Positions 12,330-24,084 of a stretch of DNA of 64,000 bases are shown piece after piece. The stretch spans positions 5,438,716 to 5,502,715 of the forward strand of contig CM060069.1 of assembly GCA_030533445.1 (NCBI GenBank), written 5' to 3'. Numbering within the stretch: the first letter of the stretch is position 1; each line of letters starts with the position of its first letter. Source of the DNA: Cyprinodon diabolis (lineage: Eukaryota; Chordata; Actinopteri; Cyprinodontiformes; Cyprinodontidae). Under the pieces are notes generated by a model. The model made no database searches. It was not told where the DNA came from and was given only the letters and a program-made list of their open reading frames with translations. The translations under genes and the position numbers were made by a program.

Positions 12330-12728
12330 AATCTGTCTCTGACATAAAAGTGATTTGACTGACCTCAATCTGATTAAAACTAAAAGGAGAGATCATAATT
12401 CTATTTTGTCTTCCCTTCATTGGCCTTCTGTGGAATCCACAATAGAATTTAAAATACTCTTTCTCAGAGCTCTAAATAACCAAGCTCTGTCTTGTCTCAG
12501 AGATCTGGCTGTTCTTTATGTTCCTAAAAGAGCACTTTACTCGTAGTCTGTAGGTTTACTAGTGATTCCTAGAATTTCTAAAAGTACAAAGAGAGGGAAA
12601 TCTGTTAGTTATCAGGCTTCTTTGCTGGAACCAATTACCACTTTTAGTCTGTGAGGCAGACACCCTGTTTGCTTTTAAGACTAGGCCAAAGTTTATATCA
12701 TAGCAATCTCTATAGTTATGCTGTTGTA
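12330..12728 (+). mobile_element. L2-type LINE, C-terminal ORF2 coding remnant
   Basis: Reads DLNLIKTKRRDHNSILSSLH, then FKILFLRALNNQALSCL and RDLAVLYVPKRAL, then a broken frame (GLLVIPRIS-like, SYQASLLEPI-like). These follow the conserved end of L2 ORF2. The copy continues after an inserted element at 13226. Confidence 0.8.
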
Positions 12729-13225
12729 ATGATCATGGTTCTTTTGGTTTTCTCTAAGTTTTCAGTTTCACATTTATCCATGTTTTTCTTTGTTTTCTAG
12801 CTTTATTGGTGTGTTCTGGATTTATTTCAGTTTCTTAGGTGTCCTCTGTTGCCCCCTTGTGTTTTCTTTTCCCTTGGCTTCCTCATCAGCTCTGCTCACA
12901 CCTTCTCCTTATCCGCTCGTTAGTCCTTCCTTTGTTCAGTCAGCCATAAATACACTCCCTATGCAGTCCCTTAGTGCTGGTTCCTTGTCTTACTTCGTCT
13001 TACCCTGGCTCCTCATGATTGTTTTCCTCTGATGTCCCCATGGTTCTGGTTTGTGTTTAATTTTTATGTTGGATTTTTGGATTCCTGTTTTGTTTAACAT
13101 TTTTAAGTTGGATTTTTTTGGATTCCTGTTTCGGTTGCCTGTGCTCATTCATTAAATCTTCAAAGAACTCACCCCTGCCTCTCAGACTCTGCATTTGGGT
13201 CCTCACAAAAACCTTCATCCAAATC
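12729..13225 (-). mobile_element. Family C element inserted into the L2 copy
   Basis: It begins gatcatggtt and ends near catttgggtcctcac...atccaaatcg, the reverse complement of the family start seen at 50283. The flanks (gttatgctgttgta on the left, ttataggcttagactgctgg on the right) rejoin into continuous L2 3' UTR, so this is a true nested insertion. Confidence 0.7.
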
Positions 13226-13960
13226 GTTATAGGCTTAGACTGCTGGAGGACATAGAAACCCCTTTTCTTCATGTTGTTTGATTTTATCTCCATTCTCCCA
13301 TTCTGTAGTATTTTTTGTTTAACCTCTAACTTCATTTTCTCTTTGCTTTTTCTTTTCATGGTATCTTCATCTGTTCTGGTTCTGTTTGACTTTGAGACCA
13401 TCATGAAGGGAATTATAAGCTAGGCTGATGCTACCAACAACTCCAATTACTTATAGATGATAGAGTTGGGCCTGTTGTTTCAGTTCTAAATCCAGTTTCT
13501 TTACTAGACATAGCTATGAGCTCAGCTTTTACTTTGACTAGCTCTTATTGCTCTCTTTCATTGCTTCTGGTATGAAACCTGGCTCAGAGTTCATCTACTT
13601 AACTATTTTTTTTCCTAGACAGAGCCTCCTGGGGAGAACATTTGCCATATCTTTTTTACTGTGTTTATTGATCAGTACTTCCATGTTCTTTTTGTATGTC
13701 TGCTTCTGCAATGATGCCTGATCCTGCGGGAGGTTTCTTCCTGTTAAAACAAAATGTTTTTTTTTTCTTTTCTTTTCTTTCCAAATTTTCTATAGAGACA
13801 ATGACACCGTGCAAGCAGATTTTTACTGTTTCTCCTGCTCATCCAGACAATCAGCTGGTTTTCTTGCTAGAAATCTAACCCTAACCTAACCCTTCTGTAC
13901 AGAGCCTTGAAATGACAAATGTTAGAATTGGCACCATATAAACTGGACTGAGAAATACTA
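13226..13960 (+). repeat. L2-type LINE 3' UTR, continuation after the insertion
   Basis: It resumes with ggcttagactgctggaggac and runs through ctgcgggaggtttcttcctg to accatataaactggactgag, the eroded LINE tail. Near 13876 a few ctaaccctaacctaaccc units look telomere-like by chance. Confidence 0.75.
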
Positions 13961-14581
13961 ACAATAAAAACTGCACCATTAATGTCCTAATATGTGATTT
14001 GTAATTTTGTAGTTTATAGATTTCCTTTCAGTTCAGCAGCTGTTATCCTTGTTTATGGATTTGAGTACTTTAAAGGCCATCATTCAAAAGCAGGACCTCC
14101 ATATTTTCATGAACTGTCTCATCTATTTAAAGTCCTTCTGACCACTGTGACTGAACTCTCATCAATACACACTGATCAGTCCTTTTCTGGTCAATGTGCA
14201 AAACCTGTCCTCAAACCAATGGTGCTCTCATTTCAAAAAGGCCGAGTCTCTGCCTGAGGAGGAATCAGCATGACTGAAGATGAGCAAACAGAGTATGATT
14301 CTTAATCCGTAGAAATGTAGGATTTGGTTCTTTAAGCTGTAAGAAACACACTAAACACACATTTAAAAAGACATACTTTCTTCAATTTTCATTAGGAAGA
14401 AGGATATTTAATTGTGACTTCAACACAAATATTACCTCATAACTTCTAATAAATGGTTAAGAAAAATAACAAAACAAAGTACACCCCAGCTGATTGAAAG
14501 TTGCTGCTAGATGCTTCTAATCAAATGTTTCTTTCTAGTTTATAACCAGCAAATAGATCCTTCTGTAAAAACAAGACTTCA

Positions 14582-15324
14582 AGTCGTAGGGAAGTCATAT
14601 TTAAATTTTAAATCATTCTGACGTAAACATATATATATAAATTTACTCTTTTTTTAAATATATATATGTATATATATCAACAGTGATCTGTCAATCTAAT
14701 TTTTTCAGTCGTAGCATCTTGATTCATATTTCGCAGCTAATATATGCAAAGGTTGAAATAAGAAATAAGAATAATTTCCTTTCCCATGAGTTCTGTCCCA
14801 GTGTTCACGGGGATGGACGTCTGTGTCTTCAGCAGGCATAGAGCTAACAGAAGTGGCAGCGTTGCGAGGCAAGGGCTCAAACATGTACGGCTGGAAGCCT
14901 TCTACACCAAACCAAGCTTCTGGCGACCTCTTCCACAAAAACTTCGTCTCCGCTTTCCTCTTGTCCTCCTCTTGTATGAAGAAGGAGACTCATCCACGAC
15001 CTCCGACACAAAACTCTCCTCCTCTTGCATGTTTCCTCTGTCCATAGCATTCCTTGACAGTGTCGTTTCTAAGTCACCAATTTAGTGCTACTTGATCCCA
15101 ATGGAATTTCCTATTGGGAACCTACTAGCACTAAGTTGCTAACTGGTTATCAAGATGCTTCGGAGACACCAGCCACAATCAAACATGCTTGCGAACCTTC
15201 CCCCACAACAATCCCGCCCTCTTGATAAACGACCAATCACATTTACTTTATTCACTCGTGTAAAGTTGTGCACCACTCGGGAGAATTCGGAGCTGCAACC
15301 TTTGAAAGTCGTTTCTCTACAACT
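14582..15324 (-). mobile_element. TTAA-type non-autonomous DNA transposon, copy 1
   Basis: 743 bp. Left end AGTCGTAGGGAAG; right end reads CTACAACT before TTAA (15325-15328). The left flank is TTCA, a one-base decay of the TTAA duplication. The interior is the reverse complement of copy 2 (38571-39367), including the block coding EAWFGVEG-QPYMFEPLPRNAA (about 14938-14850 on the minus strand). The reading frame is broken here. TTAA duplication points to piggyBac-like or another TTAA-specific superfamily; no transposase is encoded. Confidence 0.8.
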
Positions 15325-16306
15325 TTAAGGAGTTTGTTAGAGTGTGTGCTTACATAGTAATACAGGAAATGCTTCTGCCATGACTTTAGTAATGTGGTTT
15401 TATCTGTTCAGGGCTATTTCCACAAAATATGAGGCATATCGTCCTGCAGAGAGAATATTTACCATCTCTGAAAGCTGCAAGGCCTCCAAAGAGCTGATGT
15501 CCCAGTAAGCAGGTTAAACTGTGGGACACTAAGGGGCATGTTAAAATCCAACAGGTCCATCTCAGACCGTACCAAAAACTGAACAACCATTGCTCGGCTT
15601 TGGTTTTTCAGGCATGTTCATCATTCGTCAGGGAAAGTTGTGCTAAATCGCACTCCTGAAACAGCAGCAAATCTGCAACAGAACCAAAAAAACAAATGAC
15701 TCTGGGGTGGTAATGTCCTAGTTAAAGTCCAGACTTTAATCTGAAATAATGTTATTGATAAAGATGGTGAAAAATTAAAATTCATGACTGTCAGTCAAAT
15801 AATATTTTGTTATCAGTTGGAGTGGATCTCAATGAATCCATAGACATATGGCTTCACTGTAACAAAAGGTGCTTCTGCAAGCTGCCAGACAATCGAGTGG
15901 ACTTGTTCTGCTTTTCACACACAGGTTCATCATTTTGGTTTTAGTAAACAATACAAGTACAGAACCTGTAGAGCAGCAGTGCTCTGGTTAAGTCCAGTAT
16001 ATTCTATACTGTTCTATAGAATAAGAGCGTCACTTTTAAAGATGACTGGTTAAAAGTTCTAATTGTTAAGACTTACCTGTAGTCATCAAACCATGCAGCT
16101 CCTTCATTAGTTGAACATAAACCTAAATGATCTTACAATCAAAACCCCCGATGCTGATTTTTTTATGTTTTAATTTCTATTTTATTTCAGCCTTTGAATA
16201 ACTCTGCTAGTTGAATTGCTTTATCCAACATCTAAATGTTCTATTATTTACCAGGTTCTGAAATCATCTAAGTCTAAACCAGAGTGTCTAAAAACATACA
16301 TCACAG
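15325..16306. other. Intergenic, nothing recognised
   Basis: About 1 kb of ordinary AT-rich sequence; short open frames on both strands lack recognisable motifs. Confidence 0.4.
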
Positions 16307-16521
16307 CAGGGGTACTCAAGTCCAGTCCGCAAGAGCTACAGCCTTGTAACGTTTGGATGCATCTCTTCTTTAACACACCTAAGTCTAAAGGCTCAATCCC
16401 CTCATTTAGCTCAGCAGAGGCATGGTAACCAGACACTCATTTGATTCAGGTGTGTTAAAGATGGGGTGCATCAAAAAGTTGCAGGGTAGTAGCTCTTGAA
16501 GACTGGATTTGAGCACCCCTA
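16307..16521. mobile_element. hAT-like MITE with about 44-bp inverted ends
   Basis: 215 bp. Left end caggggtactcaagtccagt and right end (reverse complement) taggggtgctcaaatccagt match over about 44 bp with few differences, including the aagagcta block. It has no coding capacity. A clear 8-bp duplication is not visible (CATCACAG against ATATAGAA), so the insertion is old or the borders are slightly off. Confidence 0.8.
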
Positions 16522-16684
16522 ATATAGAATCATTGCACATAGAGTGATGATGACTAACTTTGCATTTTCTCCCTAATTTGACTGAATGAAGTGTCTCAAA
16601 AAGTTACGATGCTTTGAGAGAGTTAAATATTTGAAATTCATGATTGTCACACCCTGATCAGCTAATTTACCCAAAACACCAGTA

Positions 16685-16875
16685 AATTGGGGAGCGGAGG
16701 CCTAGTGGTTAAGGCATAGAGCTTGGATTCCTGAGGTTCTGACTTTGAGCCCAACTCCCACAGCCTGCCACTCTGGGTCCCTGAGGAAGACCCTTAACCC
16801 CACACTGCTCCCAGGGCACCGCACAATGGCAGCCCACTAGTCCCCAAGGGGATGGGTAAAATGCAAAATTCAAAA
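16685..16875 (+). repeat. tRNA-derived SINE, uninterrupted copy
   Basis: A box-A-like head (ggcctagtggttaaggc) and box-B-like segment (ggttctgactttgagccc) are followed by gaagacccttaaccccacac, tgctcccagggcaccg and atggcagcccactag. This copy shows the empty TTAA site that is filled by a transposon in the related SINE at 38480-39512. Confidence 0.85.
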
Positions 16876-17561
16876 TTCTCCAATGTCAGATCTATAAAGA
16901 TCAGTTATTATCATTATTATCCGGAGTCATCACCATCCTTCACGAGGCATGTAATCTACAAAAGGATATTTATAGGAGGTTTAGTGAAAGGAAGGAGTGC
17001 AGGAGTCAAGCAAAATTAATTTAAAAATTGGGGGGAGTTACGAGGAGTGGAGTGAGGTTGGAGATGCTTTATAAAGAGTCCCCCCTACACAGACAAGCAC
17101 TAGATGCCTTGTAATTGTCTGTGTGGTGGAAGAATGCAACATTCAGCTGCCAACCAGAGACAATGTTTTACCTGGACCAAGGAGAGCTGGACTGCAGCTC
17201 AGTGGTCCCATTGGCCCCCTTTCATCTAAAGATAGAGTTGGATGAACTTGAGTGTGTTGGACATGAGCTCAAGCAGTTTAATCGCCCAGCTTACCAAATG
17301 TTGGCATCAAACCAATGTAGCAGGGGAACGCCAAAATAAAGTCTGCATGAAGGAAAATAAAAGGAAAATCAGCAAATCCAAGGCTGAGCCTGTGGGGAGT
17401 TTGGAGAATATCTAACTCTGCTTTCTACTGTCCGTCACATTTACTGATAAGTGTGTGACTGTGCCAGCTCCCTAAGTCTGCTACACAAAGATTTTTAACC
17501 ACAATGTTCAGTAGAAAGTAAACAAAGTCTCATCTGGAGCACTTCAATTTGAAGCAGAAAA
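16876..17561. other. Non-coding, no gene recognised
   Basis: It contains a short open frame at 17115-17339 and the phrase attggccccctttcatcta, which resembles dispersed repeat sequence rather than a host exon. No domain was recognised. Confidence 0.35.
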
Positions 17562-18160
17562 TTCAATTCATTTTATTTCTATACCACCAATTCACAACAC
17601 ATGTGATCTTAAGGCACTTTACAGTTCACCAGACCCTACAGTCAGATTGATTTAAATGTCCCTATCTAAAGAAAACCAGCTGAATGCATCGGCATCCCTG
17701 GCAATCCCTCACACCAAGCATGGTTGTAACGACAGTGGAGAGGAAAAACTCCCTTTTTAACAGGAGAAACCTCCAGCAGAACCAGGCTCAGTGCGAGTGG
17801 CCATCTGTCGAGGCCGATTGGGATTCAAGAAGACAGAAGCAGACATACAGAAAGAAGCAGAGATTCAAAAGGAGTTAATCACAGTTAGAGAAACAGGACT
17901 ACACTGAAAAACAGGCCAAGCTCTAAAAATCCATAAACAAAGGTGTTGATGGCAGCAGTACTGCTGTGTCACAGCCTCACAGGAACAGACCAGATGAAGC
18001 TATTAGGAGAAAAAGCATAGAGAGTATAAAGATATAGGTTGAACTAACCAATACTCCAGAACTGGAGAATAGACACTATAGAATGATGAAAAGTGGTCCC
18101 TATGTCTTCCAGCGATCTAAGCCTATAGCAATTAACATAGAGATGCTATAATATTTGTGC
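17562..18160 (-). repeat. L2-type LINE 3' UTR, long fragment
   Basis: It starts at the tail (aattcaattcattttatttc) and runs antisense through caattcacaacacatg, gacagtggagaggaaaaact and ccaggctcagtgcgagtgg to the cttccagcgatctaagcctatag block near 18130. This is one of the four longest UTR copies here. Confidence 0.85.
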
Positions 18161-19429
18161 TCTAGAGCGCATTTAAACTTCAACTCTATAGGTTGATGGT
18201 TCTTCATGACATGCTTTTAGCCATTAAGGGACGTTTATTAGGCAGTGGAAAATCGGTTCTTGTTGGAAGCAGCTGTTCTTTAAAATGAACCAATACTCCC
18301 ATTGCATCACATTGTCAGGGACTATATGATTAAAAAGCCAGAAACTTTTCCCTCAAAACATAAATCCCAATTTAGAAAACAAATTATTGTGTGGAGTCAA
18401 GCTTTCTCCCACAATCCCCCAAAATAATCATGCTCGATTAACTACAGACTGTCTGTCCCGTTTATCTTGTGATGGACCAGTGGCTCCAACTGAGCCACTA
18501 CTGCAGACAGAAACCAACTCCTGGGCTCTCTAAAAAGAAGAGGTCTTTGTTCACTTTGAAAAAGTGATGATAATCGTAAATCATGCTTAAATTGACAGTA
18601 GATTATTCAAATCATGTTTTAGTTTATTAATGGGATTAGGGGAACAAGGTACCCAAAGTAACTTGGCATGTACGTGAAGCACATTACGTCGGCAACTTAT
18701 CAAGAGGGCCCAAACAGGACTGCTTACCATATTTTCCTCAGTTAAGGTCACAGTTTATGATTAAAAAGATAAGAGAGATGAACAACACCAACCAGAGCTC
18801 TGATGAAGCTTTGCTTTGTCAGGATATGAACAATATGTACGATGACAAATGCTCAACCCCTGTTCTTATAGAACGCTTCATCAAATCAGACAACTTCAAA
18901 ATGTTTCACACTTCATATATACATAGATTCACACCACATTTAGGCCCACATTCACACACCGATGGTGGTGATATAGCCACAGCTGCGCTGGGTCGGAACT
19001 CTGCCATATAATCGGCAGCCCCGGGCCCCTCTGACCACTAAAAGTAGGCTAGGCATGTGTGACAAAGGACGCAACAGCTGAAACAGTACTCAAATTCATA
19101 CAAGTCATCTTCTCCTTTATCCATGACCAGGTCCTGGATACAGCTATCTCAGCAGAGACTCCCAGACATCCCTCTTCCCTCTGGAGCTGAATAAAGCCTG
19201 AGGCATTCTAGGGCCAGGCAAGGGACATAGCCTGTTCTGGGCCATCCCCTGAGCCTCCTCCTGGTGGGACATGCTTTGAACACCAGAGGGGCATCTAAAA
19301 AAGATGTCCAAGCCACCTCAGCTCTACTCTAAGCCTCTCCTGGGTGGCCAAGTTCCTCACTCTATCTCTCAGGCAGTGACTGGCCACCCTGGAGAGGAAA
19401 CACACCTAAGACTCATGTATCAAGATCTC
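18161..19429. other. Non-coding; old repeat pieces near 19130-19420
   Basis: No gene recognised. Positions about 19130-19420 (gaggcattctagggccagg, gagcctcctcctggtgggac, gtccaagccacctcagctct) resemble a common fish retroposon-derived sequence, but the family was not identified. An open frame at 18757-19011 has no recognisable domain. Confidence 0.4.
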
Positions 19430-20045
19430 TTTCTTTCAAAAGCTCTCTCTGCTTTTTCCAATCATAGTAGCTTCATCTGGTCAGTTCCTGCTTGGCTGTA
19501 ACAGCATATTTGATAGAAATATCAGCTGTGCTGCTGCCATCAACACATTTGTTTTTAGATGTTGGAGCTTGCCCTGTTTTCAGTGTAGTCCTGTTTCTCT
19601 TACTCTGACTAAGTGTGTGTGCTCTCTTTCAGCCTCTGACATGGGAGCTGGCTCGGAGCTTGTCCACCTGGCTTTGTGTTTCCTGGATGGGGCCGCCTGT
19701 GGAGATGGTTGACACTTACCTTCTGTATCTCTGCCTCTTTCTGTATGTTTGCTTCTGTCTCCTCTAAGCCCAGTCGGCCTCAGCAGATGGCCGCTCACAC
19801 TGAGCCTGGTTCTGGTGGAGGTTTTTATTTCTGTAAAGAGGGAGTTTTTCCTCTCCACTTTCGCTTCAAGCTTGCTTGGTGTGAGGGATTGCCTTCGGGT
19901 TAATGAGTCGATGCACTCAGCTGGTTTTCCTTAGATAGAACACTTTGAACCAATCTGACCGTATGATCTGGTTGAATTGTTTCTGTAAAGTGCCTTGAGA
20001 TGTGTTGTGAATTGGAGCTATATAAATAAACTCAACTGAATTCCA
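19430..20045 (+). repeat. L2-type LINE 3' UTR, long fragment with tail
   Basis: Sense copy from the ctctctgctttttccaat block through cctggttctggtggaggttt and tagatagaacactttgaacc to tataaataaactcaactgaa. It is the mirror of 17562-18160. Confidence 0.85.
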
Positions 20046-20069
20046 TTTAAATGTCTTCTCCTATTCAAA

Positions 20070-20360
20070 TTTCACTGCCTCCTCTCTGTAGTCCAGGTCG
20101 TTTTCATCTCTGATGAGGCCCGCCACTTTGGTGTTGTCTGCAAACTTCCCAATATGATTGGTGGTGAACCTAGGGACGCAGTGGTGTGTCATCAGGGTGA
20201 ACATCAGGGGGCTCAGGACACAGCCCTAAGGGCAGTTTGTGCCTAGGGTGATGACATCAGAGGTGTTCTGTCCAACCCGGACTGACTGAGGTCTGTTGGT
20301 GAGGAAGTAGCCAATTGCAAAGGGGTGTATTGAAAGCCCATCTCTTCCAGTTTGCCTATA
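20070..20360 (-). pseudogene. Non-LTR reverse-transcriptase fragment, dead
   Basis: The minus strand reads IGYFLTNRPQSVRVGQNTSD, then a P-stop-GCVLSPLMFTL segment (the usual PQG glutamine codon is TAG), then NHIGKFADNTKVAGLI, where the second catalytic Asp of FADD is Asn. These are RT palm motifs of a CR1/L2-like LINE distinct from the long L2 copy. Both changes show it is inactive. Confidence 0.75.
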
Positions 20361-20767
20361 AAAAAAACAACAAAAAAACTGGAACAGCTTCAATACACTA
20401 CTGCCAGGTCACTGACAGCTAACAGAATAAAGTTATAAAGTTCTGTGTTTGGGGACATTTTGTTACTATAACCTTCATACTGAATTAAATACGTAGTATC
20501 AGAACATAAAATGGCATTGCTATTTTAATGACACAAAAAAAAGTAATATTAAAAAGTGTGTGTGTGTGTTTAACATTTGCAACTGAATAACATTTATTTT
20601 TCCAATGAACCCCTCCCACCATTAAATGTGAAATACTATTTTTTTTTAGTAAGCATCACAACCAACATACACTGATCTCTATTTATTCACTGGATTAATG
20701 ATTGCCTGAAAAAAAGTGAAGCTTTCATCTACCATGCTGGTACTCCCCAGTCTCACGGACACACATA

Positions 20768-22015
20768 CACTATATTGCCAAAAGTATTTGCTCACCTGCC
20801 TTGACTCACATATGAGCTTAAGTGACATCCCGTTCCTAATCCATAGGGTTCAATATGACGTCGGTCCACCCTTTGCAGCTAGAACAGCTTCAACTCTTCT
20901 GGGAAGGCTGTCCACAAGGTTTAGGAGTGTGTTTATGGGAATTTTTGACCATTCTTCCAGAAGCGCATTTGTGAGGTCGCACACTGATGTTGGACGAGAA
21001 GGCCTGGCTCTCAGTCTCCGCTCTAATTCATCCCAAAGGTGTTCTATCGGGTTGAGGTCAGGACTCTGTGCAGGCCAGTCAAGTTCATCCACACCAGACT
21101 CTGTCATCCATGTCTTTATGGACCTTGCTTTGTGCACTGGTGCACAGTCATGTTGGAAGAGGAAGGGGCCAGCTCCAAACTGTTCCCACAAAGTTGGGAG
21201 CATGGAATTGTCCAAAATGTCTTGGTATGCTGAAGCATTCAGAGTTCCTTTCACTGGAACTAAGGGGCCAAGCCCAGCTCCTGAAAAACAACCCCACACC
21301 ATAATCCCCCCTCCACCAAACTTTACACTTGGCACAATGCAGTCAGACAAGTACCGTTCTCCTGGCAACCGCCAAACCCAGACCCGTCCATCAGATTGCC
21401 AGATGGAGAAGCGCGATTCGTCACTCCAGAGAACGCGTCTCCACTGCTCTAGAGTCCAGTGGCGGCGTGCTTTACACCACCGCATCCGACGCTTTGCATT
21501 GCACTTGGTTATGTATGGCTTGGATGCAGCTGCTCGACCATGGAAACCCATTCCATGAAGCTCTCTGCGCACTGTTCTTGAGCTAATCTGAAGGCCACAT
21601 GAAGTTTGGAGGTCTGTAGTGATTGACTCTGCAGAAAGTTGGCGACCTCTTCGCACTATGCGCTTCAGCATCCGCTGACCCCGCTCCGTCAGTTTACGTG
21701 GCCTACCACTTCGTGGCTGAGTTGCTGTCGTTCCCAAACACTTCCATTTTCTTATAATACAGCTGACAGTTGACTGTGGAATATTTAGGAGCGAGGAAAT
21801 TTCACGACTGGATTTGTTGCACAGGTGGCATCCTATCACAGTTCCACGCTGGAATTCACTGAGCTCCTGAGAGCGACCCATTCTTTCACAAATGTTTGTA
21901 AAAACAGTCTGCATGCCTAGGTGCTTGAATTTATACACCTGTGGCCATGGAAGTGATTGGAACACCTGATTCCAATAATTTGGAGGGGTGAGCAAATACT
22001 TTTGGCAATATAGTG
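20768..22015 (-). mobile_element. Tc1-type DNA transposon, apparently complete
   Basis: 1,248 bp flanked by TA on both sides (20766-20767 and 22016-22017). The terminal inverted repeats are perfect over 29 bp; the outer part is CACTATATTGCCAAAAGTAT. It contains one intact transposase gene on the minus strand. Perfect ends plus an open gene suggest a young insertion. Confidence 0.95.
20850..21881 (-). CDS. Tc1/mariner transposase, DD34E, intact
   Basis: Cut-and-paste transposase, 343 residues from ATG at 21881 ([10 protein letters not shown]), the usual Tc1 start and length; an earlier in-frame ATG at 21914 is possible, while the frame reaching 22073 runs past the element end. Two N-terminal helix-turn-helix units (about 1-110) are linked by the GRPR motif (residues 59-62). 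The catalytic triad is visible: D154 in LWSDESRF, D245 in FQHDCAPVH and E280 in [15 protein letters not shown], with 34 residues between the last two. The C-terminal region is complete ([14 protein letters not shown]). No stop or frameshift was seen. It acts in the nucleus on the 29-bp ends of its own element; activity is inferred, not shown. Confidence 0.95.
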   Translation of the reverse strand: MGRSQELSEFQRGTVIGCHLCNKSSREISSLLNIPQSTVSCIIRKWKCLGTTATQPRSGRPRKLTERGQRMLKRIVRRGRQLSAESITTDLQTSCGLQISSRTVRRELHGMGFHGRAAASKPYITKCNAKRRMRWCKARRHWTLEQWRRVLWSDESRFSIWQSDGRVWVWRLPGERYLSDCIVPSVKFGGGGIMVWGCFSGAGLGPLVPVKGTLNASAYQDILDNSMLPTLWEQFGAGPFLFQHDCAPVHKARSIKTWMTESGVDELDWPAQSPDLNPIEHLWDELERRLRARPSRPTSVCDLTNALLEEWSKIPINTLLNLVDSLPRRVEAVLAAKGGPTSY

Positions 22016-22234
22016 TATATTGTGGGGACCCACTGTGCCAGAGACCGAAGTCGGGTTTCCATAAGGAGCCCAATATTTGGGTAAGGGGTTGGTTTTAGGA
22101 CTACAGTGTAAACCAGTTTTAGGTTAGGGTTTAGATCAGGATCGGGGTAGAAATTAGACATCGATAAAAAACATAGTTGAAGTCAATAGTAATAGAAGAG
22201 ATTAACAGCCTGTGAAATAAATAAAAGATGGATC

Positions 22235-22620
22235 AACAATTAATTTAATTAATTCAGTTTATTTATATAGCGCCAAATTCACAACACATGTCATCTCAAG
22301 GCACTTTACAGTTCAACCAGATCATACAGTCAAATTGATACAAAGTTTTCTATCTAAGGAAAACCAGTTGATTGCATTGACTCATTGACTCAAATACAAT
22401 CCCTCACACTAAGCATGCTTGTAGCGACAGTGGAGAGGAAAAACTCCCTTTTAACAAGAAGAAACCTCCAGCAGAACCAGGCTCAGTGTGAGCGGCCATC
22501 TGCCAAGGCCGACTGGGGTTCAAGGAGACAGAAGCAGAGATACAAAAAGCATCTGTAAAAGGCGGCCCCGTCCAGGAAACACACAGCCAGGCAGACGAGC
22601 TCCAAGGCAGCTCCCATGCC
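22235..22620 (-). repeat. L2-type LINE 3' UTR fragment
   Basis: Antisense from the tail (aattaattcagtttatttat) to cacagccaggcagacgagct. It abuts a tail piece in the opposite direction at 22620. Confidence 0.85.
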
Positions 22621-22715
22621 AGATATGCTGGATCTAGTGAACTGTAAAGTGCCTTGAGATGACATGTGCTGTGAATTGGTGCTATTGAAATAAACTGAAT
22701 TGAATTGACCGGAGA
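22621..22715 (+). repeat. L2-type LINE tail, sense
   Basis: gtgaactgtaaagtgccttg, gatgacatgtgctgtgaatt and the terminal aaactgaattgaattg show the last 90 bp of the LINE. It lies back to back with the preceding copy, with two different tails facing outward. Confidence 0.8.
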
Positions 22716-23134
22716 AGTAAATAGTGAATGAGAAAGCCTCCTTTGGTGTGAGCCACATGGACAAATGAAAACCCTGGTTGCTGTGAGTCTGCCTGATGGA
22801 TGAAACTCAAGCCTTCCAAATGGACATGGACAAAAGGTCTGCAGGTCTGGCATAATTAGGGACAGAATAAACAATATGTCTTTTGATGATTTTGATGCAA
22901 TGCTACAGTAACATGATTTGAGCTGTTGTTGAAGCTTGGACACTAAGGGCCGGATTTATCAAGATCCAATTTTGCGTGTAGTAATTTGCGCTCGCAAACT
23001 GGAATTTTGCGCGAGGGGCTGAACCATGGTTTGCGGGTGATTTAACAAGAGTGATTGCGTAACTGGTGGCAGGTGCAAAACTGTTGGAGACGCCCTATTT
23101 AAATGATGGTTTTGCGTGTTTTGTGGTTTGCGGC

Positions 23135-24084
23135 ATGGCGAGTTCGGGCAGCAGAAAGCGCAAAAGAAAATTCGACCCCATGGAAATGGAGGTGTTGGTG
23201 GATGAAGCCAACAAACATTTAAGTGAGCTACAGCAAAGAGGTGTGACTGTCACACAGAGGAACGCGATATGGGAACAAATCTGTCATAAAATAAATGCTG
23301 TTGGTGAAACCTTGCGAACAGTGGATGAAGTAAAAAGAAGATACCAGGATATTAGAAGGCGAACCAAAGAAAAACTGGCATATAACAAAACATCTGCGAA
23401 CAAAACAGGAGGGGGCACAGTAGATGAGATGCCTCTGACCAGCATTGAGGAACAAGTACACCTGACGCTCTGTGAGGAGCAAATCACTGGGATTGCCGGG
23501 TATGACACACTTGACCAAACAGCAGGACACGGTAGGTGCACAATCTCAGAAAAGGTTTATTGAAAAGATTTATTCAGAACTGAAAAGAATGCACCACCTG
23601 TGAATTTAATGCTGTTTCAAGTCAAATACGTAACTAAACATTTGCTTTACATTTAGAATCTGCATCAGAGGTCCAGCCATCATCAAATCCCCCCGTAGCA
23701 GCTGCCACCCCCGTGAGGCCTCGTATGAGCCTGGAACATATTGATTTGGAGTTGCTGCAAGAACAAAAAAAACAGTCTGCAGCCCTGCAGACAATTGCAC
23801 GGGAGATGCGTGTGGCATCAACGTTGGCACGGGCGGCAAGGCGCGACACTCAGACCATAGCCACCCACTGCAGACAGATGGTCTCTGCAGTGTCTGCCCT
23901 GACGATGGCTGTCAATTCTGTGGCAAGAGGGATACGGGAAGGGATGCGGCCAATGACTACCCCCAATCCAGGTGGAGAAACGGCTCAACAAAGTGGCACT
24001 GCAACAAATAGGCAGCCAGGAACCGCAGAGGAAGGAGTGCACACTGTGGGCAAGTTCCACCTGCGTAAAAGGAGATACAAATAA
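23135..24084 (+). CDS. Harbinger Myb/SANT-like DNA-binding partner protein
   Basis: Two exons, 23135-23531 and 23657-24084, joined phase 1 (donor gtaggt, acceptor atttag), give 274 residues. The start is at MASSGSRKRKRKFDP; an upstream in-frame ATG (23066) lacks the basic start. Residues about 11-85 (FDPMEMEVLVDEANKHL, AIWEQICHKINAV, VDEVKRRYQDIRRR) form a Myb/SANT-like domain as in NAIF1, the domesticated relative of this partner. The C-terminal half (LELLQEQKKQSAALQTIARE and what follows) looks helical. In known Harbinger elements this protein takes the transposase into the nucleus and to the ends; that role is by family. No break was seen. Confidence 0.88.

Noticed and set aside
13876..13895. 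Telomere-like ctaaccctaacc units (also near 40070-40100)
   Set aside because: Only a few imperfect units; no interstitial telomere array.
20716..21558. 280-codon open frame on the plus strand
   Set aside because: It is the antisense shadow of the intact Tc1 transposase on the minus strand.
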